Numbered from the stretch's first letter, positions 37,960 to 47,922 are shown. The stretch is 64,000 nt of DNA from Chitinispirillum alkaliphilum (GCA_001045525.1 LDWW01000015.1:1-64000); one strand, 5' to 3'. Made by a program: numbers and translations. The notes: a model not told the origin generated them from the letters alone.

Positions 37960-40212
37960 ATGGATCACATTCAACTGATTTGTGATATCGGTGAATTAAA
38001 TGATGTGTTTATAGGTACACAGAACATTGAAGCGCTGCTTCAGAAAGTTGTGCATATGGTAGCTAAGCACATGGAAGCAGATGTGTGCTCTATATACCTG
38101 TACAATGAAGACAAAAATGAGTTGGTGTTAAAAGCCACAGTTGGCCTTAACCCGGAATCTGTTAACACAGTTCGTATGAAATTGGGCGATGGTCTGGTGG
38201 GTAAATCTCTCAGGGAGATGAGCCCGGTTTACGAGAGAAAAAGTAGTGTGCATCCTGATTTTAAGTATTTTTCTGGGATTCAGGAAGAAAAGTATGAGGC
38301 GTTTCTTGCGGTTCCGGTTCTTCGTGGGCGGACTAGAATCGGAGTTTTGGTTGTGCAAAGGCCCAGCCGAAGTGTGTTTAAAGAACAGGAAATTGTGACA
38401 TTAAGGGCCGTTGCTTCACAGCTTGCAAATCTTGTTGAGAATGCCCGTTTGTTTATGATGTTGCATAGGGGCCGGAAAAAAGAGAGGAAAAAGACAGGTG
38501 TAAGAGTCCCTAAACTGGTAAAGGGAAAAATTGCTTCAGAAGGGTTTGCACTGGGACCGGCACGCACAATTGATCTGGACAGTGTGTTTGAGAGTTTTCT
38601 GAACCGAAAGTATCAAAACATCTACACCATATCCGATTTTCATAACGCACTTCTGACTACAGAAAAACAGCTGGAGGATCTTCAGGCGAAAGTGGAGGAG
38701 AGACTCTCGGATGTGGCTTCGTTGATATTTACCGCTCATCTTCTTCTCCTTAAGGACACAGAGTTTGTGGGAGCCATGGCAAAGAAGATCGAAGGAGGTA
38801 TGAATGTTCCCGAAGCGATCCTTTCAGTGGCAAAAGATTACGTTGAGCTGTTTTCTCATGGGGAGAGTTATCTTAGAGAAAAAGTTCAGGATATTGAAGA
38901 TCTGACGGTTCGGTTGATGGGAAATCTTATAAAGGAACTGAGGGAATTGTACCGGTGTAATGGTCATGTTGTGATTGCAAAAGAACTTTACCCATCTGAT
39001 ATCCTCAAGCTCTCCTCCGAAGATGTGCTTGGAATAGTTATGGCCACGGGTGGTGTGACCTCTCATCTCTCTATTCTGGCCCGCTCACTTGGTATTCCTA
39101 TGTTGATCATTGATAACCCAAAATTACTGTCCATATCTGATGAAACAGACTTGCTTCTGGACGCAGAGGTCGGGAACCTCTATGTCAATCCTGGGGAATC
39201 AGTAATTGCAAATTTCCATTCCAGGAATCAGGCCCGGGCTAAATCCAAAGGTAAACTAAAGGCGCTAAAACCCCAAACGTTTACCCGGGATGGAGTACGG
39301 GTAAAGCTGATGGCGAGCATAAACCTGCTTTCTGATGTCAAATTGGCAAAAGAAGTAAAATCTGAAGGGATAGGGCTGTACAGAACAGAATTCCCCTTTT
39401 TGATCAGAAGTGATTTTCCAACCGAAGAGGAACAGTATGTGGTATACCGGCAGCTTGCAGAAAGTGTAAAAGGGGAGGAGATAAACTTTAGGACTCTCGA
39501 TATCGGCGGAGATAAGGTTCTCTCCTATTATGATATGGCCAAGGAGCAAAATCCTTTTTTAGGTATGCGATCCATCAGGTTTTCGCTTTGCAAAAGGGAT
39601 GTTTTCCTGCAGCAGATCCGCGCCATGCTTAAGGCCGGATTTGATACCGATATACGTATCACTTTTCCGATGATATCCTCTCTGGAGGAGTTTCTTGAGG
39701 CGCGTAATCTTGTTTTGAAAAGCATAAAACAGCTTAAAGAGAAAAATATCCCACATAATTCAAAACCAAAAATTGGTATGATGGTAGAGGTACCTTCGGT
39801 AATTGATATGGCTGAAGAGTTTGCCGCGGCAAGTGATTTTCTGTCAATAGGAAGTAATGATCTTGTTCAGTATATGCTCGCCGTTGACAGGACAAATGAA
39901 AAGGTTGCCTCTTTTTATATCCCTCATCATCCCTCTATTTTCAGAGCTGTAAAGAGAGTGGCTGATGCGGCTGTTGCCTGCGGGAAAGAAATTATGATCT
40001 GTGGGGATATGGCTCATCAGGAAAAATATATACCTTTCTTCCTGGGTGCAGGAATTAAAACCCTCAGTCTTGAGCCCGGATATATTCCAAAAATCCAAAA
40101 GACAATAGAGAACATTGATTCCCAAAAAGCTAAGAAGGCTGCTGAAAAGATGCTTCGTTATTCCAAATCCTCTGACATTTTAAGATGTCTGGGGAGATCT
40201 TTTTCTCTCTAA
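37960..40212 (+). CDS. ptsP: PtsP-type phosphoenolpyruvate-protein phosphotransferase (GAF-Enzyme I)
   Basis: 750 residues: an N-terminal GAF domain (about 1-150), then a complete Enzyme I. The swivelling domain holds the phospho-accepting His369 in GGVTSHLSILARS. The PEP-binding barrel shows GLYRTEFPF, TLDIGGDK, GMRSIRFSL, GMMVEVPS, FLSIGSNDLVQYMLAVDRTN and the catalytic Cys681 in MICGDMAHQ. PtsP with GAF starts the nitrogen-type phosphorelay (to NPr and EIIA-Ntr) rather than sugar transport. HPr- and EIIA-like genes are not in the window. The 3' end overlaps the convergent murJ by 33 bp. Confidence 0.92.
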   Translation: MDHIQLICDIGELNDVFIGTQNIEALLQKVVHMVAKHMEADVCSIYLYNEDKNELVLKATVGLNPESVNTVRMKLGDGLVGKSLREMSPVYERKSSVHPDFKYFSGIQEEKYEAFLAVPVLRGRTRIGVLVVQRPSRSVFKEQEIVTLRAVASQLANLVENARLFMMLHRGRKKERKKTGVRVPKLVKGKIASEGFALGPARTIDLDSVFESFLNRKYQNIYTISDFHNALLTTEKQLEDLQAKVEERLSDVASLIFTAHLLLLKDTEFVGAMAKKIEGGMNVPEAILSVAKDYVELFSHGESYLREKVQDIEDLTVRLMGNLIKELRELYRCNGHVVIAKELYPSDILKLSSEDVLGIVMATGGVTSHLSILARSLGIPMLIIDNPKLLSISDETDLLLDAEVGNLYVNPGESVIANFHSRNQARAKSKGKLKALKPQTFTRDGVRVKLMASINLLSDVKLAKEVKSEGIGLYRTEFPFLIRSDFPTEEEQYVVYRQLAESVKGEEINFRTLDIGGDKVLSYYDMAKEQNPFLGMRSIRFSLCKRDVFLQQIRAMLKAGFDTDIRITFPMISSLEEFLEARNLVLKSIKQLKEKNIPHNSKPKIGMMVEVPSVIDMAEEFAAASDFLSIGSNDLVQYMLAVDRTNEKVASFYIPHHPSIFRAVKRVADAAVACGKEIMICGDMAHQEKYIPFFLGAGIKTLSLEPGYIPKIQKTIENIDSQKAKKAAEKMLRYSKSSDILRCLGRSFSL

Positions 40213-41793
40213 AAGTCCCATAAAAGAGCTGCGCAACTTCTGAAGCCCCATTAATTCATAAAGAATAAATATTACAATCATTGATGGAAGTGAGGAAGTC
40301 GCTCCAATGACAATGTTGTAGATCAGTTTGTTATGCTCCGGAAAAATCTCAATGGCCAATCTGCGCAGAAAAACACAAAGGGCTGCTCCTATAGCAGATG
40401 CAAAAAGTATCCTGCTTAACTTACTAAACCACTCTATAAGCGACCTATATCCGCCAAAAGAACGACACCATAAAAAATACAGTGTTAAGAATTGTAAAAC
40501 CATTGCAGACGCAGAGGCGAGCGCAATACCTTCCGCTCCGAGGCTTGAACTGAAAAGTATATAAAGGGGAATGCTTGAAATTGCAATCACAGTACTCACA
40601 ACCATAGGCAGAATTGTGTTTTGCAGGGCATAGAATGAACGGGATATTATAAATGATGCAGAATATGCAAAGGCGCCTGTCAGGTAAACAGAAAAAACGG
40701 AGGCAACCTGACTTGTTGATTGTGCAGTAAAACTACCCCTTTCAAAAAGAATCGAAACAATCTCGGCCGAAAGCACTGCCATCAGGGCTGAAAGCGGGAT
40801 GAGATAAATGGCAATGCCTGTGAGCATGTTATTGAGAAGGTCTGCCATTTTTTTATAAGCTTTTTCTGCCGCCATTTTGGAAAGATAGGGGTAGAATGCC
40901 ACACCTGAAGCCTGTCCGAATATTGCAACAATAAACATCATGGTTCGTAAAGCGTAGTTTACACTGGATGCTGCTCCTTCATCAAGAAATGCACTGAAAA
41001 ACCTGAAAAAGATTTCATTTGAAAAAGCCATGCCCAATCCTAAAACGAGTGGAATCGTCTTTTTGACATAATTAATGAACTCTGGATCCAGTGGCTTTAC
41101 CTGTGGTTTAAACTTTAATCCTACACGCATCGCACCCGGGAGTTGCAGAAAAACATTTCCAACCAGCGAGCCGATCAAAACCCCCCAGGCGAATCCCTCT
41201 ATACCGATATAGGGTCTGAGGAAATATCCGCATAAAATTATTCCAAGATTATAGCATAATGGGGATAATGCCGGAAGGAAGTACTTGTGATTGGCGTACT
41301 GCACAGCCATAAGAAACGCACCCCAGTAAAAAAACATCTGGGCCGGAAGAATAATTCTTGTCAGACGTATAGTAAGCTCGGCAGTTGCGGGATCTGAGGC
41401 GTTAGAGTTAAGAAAGGACAGAAGATTCGGAGTGAAAAACATCGCAACGGGAATAAATATGAGAAAAAGGATTGATCCGGTTGTAAACAAATTGGAGAAC
41501 GTATTCCATGCCCCTTTGTTATCACCTCTGGTAAGAAACTTTTGAAAAATTGGTATAAAGGTAATTGAAAGAAAGCCACCGGCAAGAAAATGATTGAGAA
41601 TTTCAGGTATAAGAAAAGAGGTAACATAGGCATCCATCTCGTAGCTGGTGCCTCCATATTGGGCCAGAACCATTTCCCGTATAAGGCCGGTGATTCTGCT
41701 TAAAAAAACAGAGCCCACCATGATCGCAGTAGCAATGGAGAGTGATTTTTTTAAGGATGGTTGTTTTTTTTGGGCTGCTTTATTAGAACTCAT
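40180..41793 (-). CDS. murJ: Lipid II flippase MurJ (MviN)
   Basis: 537-residue polytopic membrane protein that flips the peptidoglycan precursor lipid II to the outer leaflet. Family features seen are the N-terminal SRITGLIREMVLAQYGG, FLIPEILNHFLAGGFLSITF, NLFTTGSI, about 14 TMs and the FERGSFTAQST segment found in most MurJ. Length is normal (about 510-540). Its 3' end overlaps ptsP tail to tail. Confidence 0.93.
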   Translation of the reverse strand: MSSNKAAQKKQPSLKKSLSIATAIMVGSVFLSRITGLIREMVLAQYGGTSYEMDAYVTSFLIPEILNHFLAGGFLSITFIPIFQKFLTRGDNKGAWNTFSNLFTTGSILFLIFIPVAMFFTPNLLSFLNSNASDPATAELTIRLTRIILPAQMFFYWGAFLMAVQYANHKYFLPALSPLCYNLGIILCGYFLRPYIGIEGFAWGVLIGSLVGNVFLQLPGAMRVGLKFKPQVKPLDPEFINYVKKTIPLVLGLGMAFSNEIFFRFFSAFLDEGAASSVNYALRTMMFIVAIFGQASGVAFYPYLSKMAAEKAYKKMADLLNNMLTGIAIYLIPLSALMAVLSAEIVSILFERGSFTAQSTSQVASVFSVYLTGAFAYSASFIISRSFYALQNTILPMVVSTVIAISSIPLYILFSSSLGAEGIALASASAMVLQFLTLYFLWCRSFGGYRSLIEWFSKLSRILFASAIGAALCVFLRRLAIEIFPEHNKLIYNIVIGATSSLPSMIVIFILYELMGLQKLRSSFMGLLERKRSPQTS

Positions 41794-41892
41794 TACTGTT
41801 TCTTTGGTGAAAATGGAGTGATTTATTAAAACTATACCTTGTCCGGCAATATTAGCAAAGAGTTAATTTAAGTTCCGGCATTACCCAAAAAA

Positions 41893-41919
41893 AAAAGGGC
41901 CTGCATAGCTGGCCCTTTT
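41893..41919 (-). terminator. Rho-independent terminator after the HTH/H1-like gene
   Basis: AAAAGGGCC (41893-41901) and GGCCCTTTT (41911-41919) form a 9-bp stem with a 9-base loop; on the minus strand it runs into about ten T residues. It separates the HTH gene from murJ downstream. Confidence 0.88.
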
Positions 41920-41942
41920 GGTTGCGATAATTTGAAATTATC

Positions 41943-42299
41943 TTATTTTTTCTTTCTACCTGCCTTTTTTGCTGTCTTTTTGGTGGTTTTTTTCACCGCT
42001 TTCTTTGCAGCGACAGCCTTTTTGGGCTTTTTCTTCTGTGTCTCATTAATAATACGGTAAGTTTGGGAAACAGACAATTTGAATTTTTTTGCCAGAGCAG
42101 TACCTGACTTGCCGCTATTGTAAAGTTCTACAATTTCAGCATTCCTGGCACCATTTTGTGCAATTCTTGACTCAATCCCATATTTCTTGCGTAATTGATG
42201 AATCGCTTGCCGTGTAATGCCGAACTGTTCTCCAATTGCGGCATCCGTTTTAAACTTTTTCTGTAGTTTGACTAACTGAGACTTGGAAATCCTTGCCAT
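41943..42299 (-). CDS. Tandem-HTH DNA-binding protein with histone-H1-like lysine tail
   Basis: 118 residues. Residues about 1-45 look like one helix-turn-helix (IGEQFGITRQAIHQLRKKYG), and about 50-86 like a second, resolvase/Mor-like one (AKKFKLSVSQTYRIINE). The last 31 residues hold 16 lysines with Ala and Thr (KAVKKTTKKTAKKAGRKKK), the composition of histone-H1-like tails such as Chlamydia HctA/HctB. The combination suggests an abundant nucleoid-associated or regulatory protein rather than an operon-specific repressor; that is inference. GAGGAG lies 6 bp before the ATG, and a strong terminator follows. Confidence 0.72.
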   Translation of the reverse strand: MARISKSQLVKLQKKFKTDAAIGEQFGITRQAIHQLRKKYGIESRIAQNGARNAEIVELYNSGKSGTALAKKFKLSVSQTYRIINETQKKKPKKAVAAKKAVKKTTKKTAKKAGRKKK

Positions 42300-42569
42300 A
42301 CCATCTCCTCTCTTAAGTGAACACTCAATTTAAAGATCCCTGTTGTATAATTATTAATGTGTGTGGATGTAGGCTTTAAGTCTCAACCCTTATAAATATA
42401 ATATAATTTACATAGGAGTCAATAGGGTTGTTTGCTTTTTAATACCTAATTGTAAAAATAGTTTACGACTTATACTAAGAATTATTGTGTATACCTTGAA
42501 AAAAGAAACAATTTGCCTCTCAGCACCCTATCTTTTGTATAAATAGCAAGCGTAAGGTATATTTCTCAT

Positions 42570-44012
42570 ATGCATGAAGATATTGTTGATTTTCTGGTAA
42601 GCAGGCCTGAAGGCACGCCATCACGGGTGATTTCTGAAATTTTTCTGAAATTCAAAAACCCCGATGATTCAATGGCCGATCTTGCAGTTAAAAGTATACT
42701 TCAGAAAGACCCCAGGTGTTTTAAGGGCAAAAACGGGTCGTGGTATGCCCAAAAAAAAACTGAAACAAAGCAGCAACGTGTTTTGCAGCTGCCCTGGGTC
42801 GCAGTGTATCTCCTGACAGATCCAGATCCTAAGAGTAAAAGATTACATCATATTGCCCTGTGGAACCTGATACCTGTTCCGGCATGTCTGAAATCTGCCT
42901 GGCTTACAGACCCTTCCGTTTTGAAATATGACGAAAAGTTGTCACTTGTGAGTCCGTATGACGCTCCGTTTGACCCTGACAAGGAATCGCTTTGCGGACA
43001 AATCAAGGCTGAACTGGAAAACAAAATTGTTGTGTTCTTCTCCTTCAGGCAGATGTCGCTCTTTACTTCCTTTATGTCGAATTATGGAGAATCCCCCCTG
43101 GACAACTCCTTTCTTTTGAGTCATTTTTACAAAGTGTTAAATTTGCCATCCTGCAAGCCCCTTGACCTCAACTCCTGTGCACAACAAATACTTGGTGCAC
43201 AAAACACCTCCATAAACAGCGCCTATAAACAGGGTGAACTTTTCGCTTCCGTAATAAGTGAATTGATAAACAGGATTGAGGAAAACGGGATGGGTACACT
43301 GGATGAACTTGATGGTAATTTAAACAAAGGAAATACTTCACTATTCAGGAGTAAGGCTTTTACAGCAAATGATATTTCCTCACTTCCGGAAAAACCCGGT
43401 GTGTATGGATTTAAAAATGCCCAGGGGCACTACATATACATTGGTAAGGCTGTCAATCTAAAAAGGCGCATGTTAAGCTACTTTCGGGAAAATGATGAAT
43501 CTCCGCAGAAGTTACTGCGCCTCAGAGAGGATACACACTCTTTTATAACACACATCTGCGGCTCGGAACTGGAGGCCCTGTTGTATGAGTACAGGCTGAT
43601 AAGGAAATATTCACCTGCTTTAAACAGTCAAACTCAAATTACAGAGAGAAAAGGTGATTATAAGGAACTTGGTGATTGCATTGTGTTGCTCCCCGGTGTG
43701 CGGAAAAACAAAGGGATGTCGTTTTGGTTCAGAAACGGGCAAAAAATTAAAATTGTTCCCTTTGAAACTGACTTTTCTGAGTATGATTCCCTGAAAACTC
43801 TTTTGGAGGAATTCTTCTTTTCAGAAAAACTTTCTGCTGAATCAACCGATTTTCCGGAGCTGGAGATCGCCTTCAGGTGGATAAAGAAAAAGCAGGATTT
43901 TCTTACTATAGTTCCGGTGAGCAGGTACGCTGGTTCAGACGAGATTGTCAATGCAATGAAAAGCTACTGGGGTGATTTCGCTGAGCGTTATCAATGTTTG
44001 GATAAGCAGTGA
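42570..44012 (+). CDS. GIY-YIG (UvrC/Cho-like) nuclease fused to an inactive DnaQ-like exonuclease
   Basis: 480 residues. Residues 1-62 resemble a winged-helix HARE-HTH-type domain. About 72-235 align by pattern with the DnaQ/DEDDh exonuclease fold but lack the catalytic residues: DxE reads Tyr80..Leu82, the HNAxFD segment reads FFSFRQM, and HxAxxDA reads NSAYKQG (216-222). Residues about 272-360 are a GIY-YIG domain with PGVYGF (277-279 GVY), YIYIGKAVNLKRR, Glu340 in LEALLYEYRLIRKYSP and Asn352, all as in the N-terminal nuclease of UvrC and Cho. DnaQ-UvrC-like fusions with live exonucleases are known in other bacteria. Likely acts in DNA repair. The last 120 residues are unassigned. Confidence 0.75.
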   Translation: MHEDIVDFLVSRPEGTPSRVISEIFLKFKNPDDSMADLAVKSILQKDPRCFKGKNGSWYAQKKTETKQQRVLQLPWVAVYLLTDPDPKSKRLHHIALWNLIPVPACLKSAWLTDPSVLKYDEKLSLVSPYDAPFDPDKESLCGQIKAELENKIVVFFSFRQMSLFTSFMSNYGESPLDNSFLLSHFYKVLNLPSCKPLDLNSCAQQILGAQNTSINSAYKQGELFASVISELINRIEENGMGTLDELDGNLNKGNTSLFRSKAFTANDISSLPEKPGVYGFKNAQGHYIYIGKAVNLKRRMLSYFRENDESPQKLLRLREDTHSFITHICGSELEALLYEYRLIRKYSPALNSQTQITERKGDYKELGDCIVLLPGVRKNKGMSFWFRNGQKIKIVPFETDFSEYDSLKTLLEEFFFSEKLSAESTDFPELEIAFRWIKKKQDFLTIVPVSRYAGSDEIVNAMKSYWGDFAERYQCLDKQ

Positions 44013-44020
44013 TTGTTGAG

Positions 44021-44776
44021 TTATTTCTGATCAACAAAAAAGAGGGGGTCTTTCAACAGTACCTTGTGTGCTTCTTTCCACATCGTTGCAGCATCTAAAA
44101 GATGGCACTCCGCATTAAATACATTACCGAAAACCAAACCCCTGTTGGTTACAATACCGGAGATCCTCTCGTAGCGCTGCAGTACACCTTTGAAGTTGTG
44201 TCTGAGAACTGTCATATAACGGTTATCTCCGTTTTCGAGTATTACTCTGTATCTGACATAATCTCCGAACAGATAAGGCGGTTCTGAAAGTTCCTCCACT
44301 GCATGCATGGATGTATTTGGTCTCAGGCCACATCCCAAAAAAAGAATTTTGCCACCATGTTCTTTAAGCTTTTGATAGGGGGAGTTTTTACCACATGGGG
44401 TATTACACTGTATGTGAGACTGTAACAATGTTTCGGCAAGTGGCCCAAATCCGCAAACTGAATGTGTAGGGTGCACGCTGCGCAAGACACCCTTTGTCGT
44501 CCTGAAAAATTCAGACATGCCGCCGACGCATGACGGAGTACGCTTTACATCGAAAAGGTTGTTCACTTTGTTGACTGTTTCGTAAGAGAGGGCCGGTACC
44601 AGAAGAGTACCATTGGCCCCGATGCAGTTCAATATGGAGTCTGTTACAATTTCGGCCTTACAGCTGAAATCCCCCAGTGATCTTAGCGACGAATGTACAA
44701 GAACGGTATCACCGGCTTCCAGGCCAAGTGAACTCAGTCCTCTTGTGAGCTGTTTTCTAATTTCACTGGCGTTCAC
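44021..44776 (-). CDS. AAC(3)-family (YokD-like) N-acetyltransferase
   Basis: 251 residues of the Antibiotic_NAT family, acetyl-CoA-dependent enzymes including aminoglycoside 3-N-acetyltransferases and many housekeeping homologues. Seen are LEAGDTVLVHSSLRSLG, GTLLVPALSY, the catalytic-site SVHPTHSVCGFGP and LGCGLRPNTSMHAVEE. Real antibiotic resistance cannot be inferred from family alone. The start is GTG 44776 with a weak ribosome site. It follows the SDR gene by 11 bp and is likely co-transcribed with it. Confidence 0.85.
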   Translation of the reverse strand: MNASEIRKQLTRGLSSLGLEAGDTVLVHSSLRSLGDFSCKAEIVTDSILNCIGANGTLLVPALSYETVNKVNNLFDVKRTPSCVGGMSEFFRTTKGVLRSVHPTHSVCGFGPLAETLLQSHIQCNTPCGKNSPYQKLKEHGGKILFLGCGLRPNTSMHAVEELSEPPYLFGDYVRYRVILENGDNRYMTVLRHNFKGVLQRYERISGIVTNRGLVFGNVFNAECHLLDAATMWKEAHKVLLKDPLFFVDQK

Positions 44777-44787
44777 TTCCGTGATTT

Positions 44788-45483
44788 TCAGATGTCTTTA
44801 TAGTCGTGTGCATGGTAAGAGGCACCGTTGACAATTTTGTCATCAAGCAGAAGAGGAGCCAAAGCGCCTGGAATCACCGTTTCCACGGCGTACTCTCCTT
44901 CAGGTCCCCCAAGATCGGTACGCAGCCAGCCCGGATCCAGAGAGTTGATTTTGACTCCTGTATTCTCCAGTTCCGGTACAAGGTCTTTGCAGTACTTATC
45001 GACTCCGGCCTTTGAAACACCATAAGGCATCATCTGGGGAATATCCTGAATGCCAGAAGTGGTAATTATTACTCTGCCCCAGCCACGTTTGATCATAAGC
45101 GGAATAAAGGCTTGGTTAAGCTGAACTATTGAAAACAGATTAATCTGGAAAAGCTCTTTCCACTCTGCTAATGAGATATCAAATACCTCTTTCCATTCGT
45201 TTTGAATGCCGGCGTTATTATACAGAATATCAACATGCCCTACCTGCTCAAGAACAGTGTTGATAATGCCCTGAACACTTTTTTCGTTGTTCAGTTCTCC
45301 GCAGATAACTTTTTTCTCTACATTATAGGGTTCAAGCATTTCCAGTGTTTGTTTTGCACCCTCTTCAGTTCGTCCGTGAATGATAACGTTGCACTCATGG
45401 CTTGCAAGACACTTTGCGATCTGCTGACCAATTCCTCTGTTTGAGCCGGTTACAAGCGCCCATTTTCCATTTAGATTACCCAT
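44788..45483 (-). CDS. Short-chain dehydrogenase/reductase
   Basis: 231 residues of the classical SDR type. N-terminal NAD(P)-binding GSNRGIGQQIA, LYNNAGI, the catalytic serine region ITTSGI and YGVSKAG (YxxxK) are all present, as is a PGWLRTDLGG near the C-terminus. The Arg of GSNRGIG hints at NADPH. Substrate unknown. GAGGG lies upstream of ATG 45483. Upstream partner of the acetyltransferase gene. Confidence 0.9.
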   Translation of the reverse strand: MGNLNGKWALVTGSNRGIGQQIAKCLASHECNVIIHGRTEEGAKQTLEMLEPYNVEKKVICGELNNEKSVQGIINTVLEQVGHVDILYNNAGIQNEWKEVFDISLAEWKELFQINLFSIVQLNQAFIPLMIKRGWGRVIITTSGIQDIPQMMPYGVSKAGVDKYCKDLVPELENTGVKINSLDPGWLRTDLGGPEGEYAVETVIPGALAPLLLDDKIVNGASYHAHDYKDI

Positions 45484-45735
45484 GTTTATTAACCCTCTGT
45501 GATGAATTAGTAGATTTATTTGAAATAATATAGCTAATTAACAGGAATAAGAAAAGGGGGGTAGGGAGCAGGTTATAAGTGATTGCGGAAAACGGGGGCT
45601 GAATGAAAGATGATAAATGCCTTCCTGGAGCAGGGGGTTAACTATACAATTGTATTGTTGTAAATTAGCTGCTCGACAATTTATTTTTACCTTTTTTGAA
45701 TTTTTCCGATTTTCTCACAATTCTCAGGAGGATAG

Positions 45736-46893
45736 ATGCGTCGTTTTTTTACTTCAGAAAGTGTGTCTCAGGGGCATCCGGACAAGGTCTGTGACCAGAT
45801 CTCAGATGCTATCCTTGATGCAATGCTGGCACAGGATTCAGAATCACGTGTAGCCTGTGAAACATTAGTTACCACAGGGCTGGTTGTTGTTGCCGGAGAG
45901 ATCACAAGCAAGGCTGTTGTTGACGTGCAGGAGATTGTGAGAAAAACTATCCGGGAGATCGGTTATAACAGTACAGAGCTTGGTTTTGATGCTGATAGCT
46001 GCGGAATCCTTCTCTCCCTTCACCAGCAGTCCCCGGATATTTCCCAGGGTGTAACACAGGGCGAAGGGCTTTATAAGGAGCAGGGAGCCGGAGATCAGGG
46101 TATAATGTTCGGGTATGCATGTAATGAAACCGAAACCTATATGCCTATGGGTATATACTACGCCCACCGCCTGATGGAGGAACTGGTTGTACAGCGTGAA
46201 AGTGGTAAAATCCCCTACTTAAGACCCGATTCCAAATCCCAGGTCAGTGTTGAATATGATGATCTTACCCCAAAAAGAATCGACACTGTGGTTATTTCAA
46301 CTCAGCATGACCCCGATGTCGATCATGCTACCATACAAAAGGATATGGCCGAGGTAGTTAAAAAGGTTATCCCTGCAGAACTTCTCGACTCTGAAACCGT
46401 CTATCACATCAATCCGACCGGCCGTTTTGTGGTCGGTGGTCCTCACGGAGATTCCGGCGTTACTGGGCGGAAAATAATAGTGGATACATATGGAGGCTAC
46501 GGTGCCCATGGCGGAGGAGCATTTTCCGGGAAAGATCCTTCTAAGGTTGACAGAAGTGCGGCCTATGCTGCCCGCTGGGTGGCTAAAAACATAGTGGCAG
46601 CAGGTCTGGCTACACATTGTGAAATTCAGCTTAGTTATGCTATTGGTGTGGCAAAACCACTCTCTATTCATGTGGATACATACGGAACCGGCAAGCTTTC
46701 TGAATTGCAAATATGTGAAATAATCTGTGAATTGTTTGACCTTACTCCTTCCGGTATTATTGAGCGCCTTAACCTAAAGAGACCTATCTACAGGGAAACT
46801 GCCCGCAATGGTCATTTCGGAAGAGAGTTGCCAGATTTCACATGGGAAAAAACCGATATGGCAGAAGCAATAAAAAAAGCAGCAAAACTTTGA
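45736..46893 (+). CDS. metK: S-adenosylmethionine synthetase
   Basis: Makes SAM from methionine and ATP. The 385 residues match MetK. Seen are [20 protein letters not shown] at the N-terminus, [15 protein letters not shown] (the hexapeptide region), [16 protein letters not shown], and the P-loop-like [27 protein letters not shown] ribosome site precedes the ATG. I looked in the 250-bp leader for a SAM riboswitch and did not find one. Confidence 0.96.
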   Translation: MRRFFTSESVSQGHPDKVCDQISDAILDAMLAQDSESRVACETLVTTGLVVVAGEITSKAVVDVQEIVRKTIREIGYNSTELGFDADSCGILLSLHQQSPDISQGVTQGEGLYKEQGAGDQGIMFGYACNETETYMPMGIYYAHRLMEELVVQRESGKIPYLRPDSKSQVSVEYDDLTPKRIDTVVISTQHDPDVDHATIQKDMAEVVKKVIPAELLDSETVYHINPTGRFVVGGPHGDSGVTGRKIIVDTYGGYGAHGGGAFSGKDPSKVDRSAAYAARWVAKNIVAAGLATHCEIQLSYAIGVAKPLSIHVDTYGTGKLSELQICEIICELFDLTPSGIIERLNLKRPIYRETARNGHFGRELPDFTWEKTDMAEAIKKAAKL

Positions 46894-47082
46894 TCTGTAT
46901 TTAAGGAAATTTTTGAAAATAAAATCTTTTTCAGATCATAGTTTTATATTAAATGGTAGTGTAAGTTCCTTATCTATAGGCTGTGCCCAAGCAAATAGTT
47001 TCAGGGCACAGCTCATCAGGTATCTGCCTTCGCCCCGAAATGCCCTGTACAGACTATATATTTATCCCCTTTGGAGAGTACT

Positions 47083-47922
47083 ATGGCTTTAATCCAGAAT
47101 AAAGAAAAACTTTCAGATTCAGTTTGGCGTTTTCGTCTGTTTGCTCCCCGCATTGCCAGAAAAAGAGCTGCTGGGCAGTTTATTATTCTCAGGCCGGTTG
47201 AAAACAGTGAACGCATTCCTCTCACTATCGCTGATGCAGATGCAAATGAGGGCTGGATTGAAATCATTTTTCAGGCTGTGGGTAAAACTACCATGCAGTT
47301 ACTGCAACTAAACGAGGGAGATTCTGTCCTGGACTTAGCTGGCCCACTTGGGAAGCCCACTCATATAGAAAAGTTCGGAGAAGTGCTCTGTATAGGCGGG
47401 GGAGTTGGTGTGGCACCCTTATATCCGATCATTTCAGCTCTGAGCGATGCAGGAAATGAGGTCACTTCAATAATTGGGGCAAGAAACAGGGACCTGCTTA
47501 TCCTTGAAAATGAAGTTTCGGAAAAATCAAAACGTACACTGGTTGCCACTGATGATGGCTCCGCTGGTACAAAAGGTTTCGTTTCAGACGTTTTCAATCA
47601 ACTTATAAGCAATGGTGAGCAGTTCGATGCTGCGTTTGTTATCGGGCCGGTTATAATGATGAAGGTCACCGCTTCTCTTACAGTTAAAGCGGGAATAAAA
47701 ACCTTTGTATCACTCAATCCTATTATGATTGATGGTACAGGAATGTGCGGTGGGTGCAGGGTCACTGTTGGTGATAAGATCAGATTCGCCTGTGTGGAAG
47801 GGCCGGAATTTGATGCCGCTCAGATCGATTGGGATGAAATGGTGAATCGACTCGGCAGTTACAGAAAATTTGAGGAAAAATCCAGGGAAGAGCATGATTG
47901 CAGACTGGAAGGTGCAAAATGA
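47083..47922 (+). CDS. nfnA: NfnA/SudB-type ferredoxin-NADP reductase subunit (PyrK-like flavoprotein)
   Basis: 279 residues. FAD/NAD(P)-binding reductase fold: AAGQFIILRP and RIPLTIADAD (flavin), CIGGGVGVAPLYPII (pyridine nucleotide), and a C-terminal [2Fe-2S] segment GTGMCGGCRVTVGD with a later FACVEGPEF. This order is that of NfnA, the small subunit of the NADH-dependent ferredoxin:NADP+ transhydrogenase, and of SudB. ATG 47083 follows TTTGGAGAG; TTG 47071 is in frame. It overlaps the next gene by 25 bp, matching the usual nfnAB pair. Confidence 0.85.
   Translation: MALIQNKEKLSDSVWRFRLFAPRIARKRAAGQFIILRPVENSERIPLTIADADANEGWIEIIFQAVGKTTMQLLQLNEGDSVLDLAGPLGKPTHIEKFGEVLCIGGGVGVAPLYPIISALSDAGNEVTSIIGARNRDLLILENEVSEKSKRTLVATDDGSAGTKGFVSDVFNQLISNGEQFDAAFVIGPVIMMKVTASLTVKAGIKTFVSLNPIMIDGTGMCGGCRVTVGDKIRFACVEGPEFDAAQIDWDEMVNRLGSYRKFEEKSREEHDCRLEGAK

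Noticed and set aside
44021-44776. Aminoglycoside resistance gene
   Set aside because: The AAC(3)/YokD family is large and mostly not about resistance; no mobile context surrounds the gene.
45484-45735. SAM riboswitch upstream of metK
   Set aside because: I looked for SAM-I and SAM-II conserved cores and saw none.
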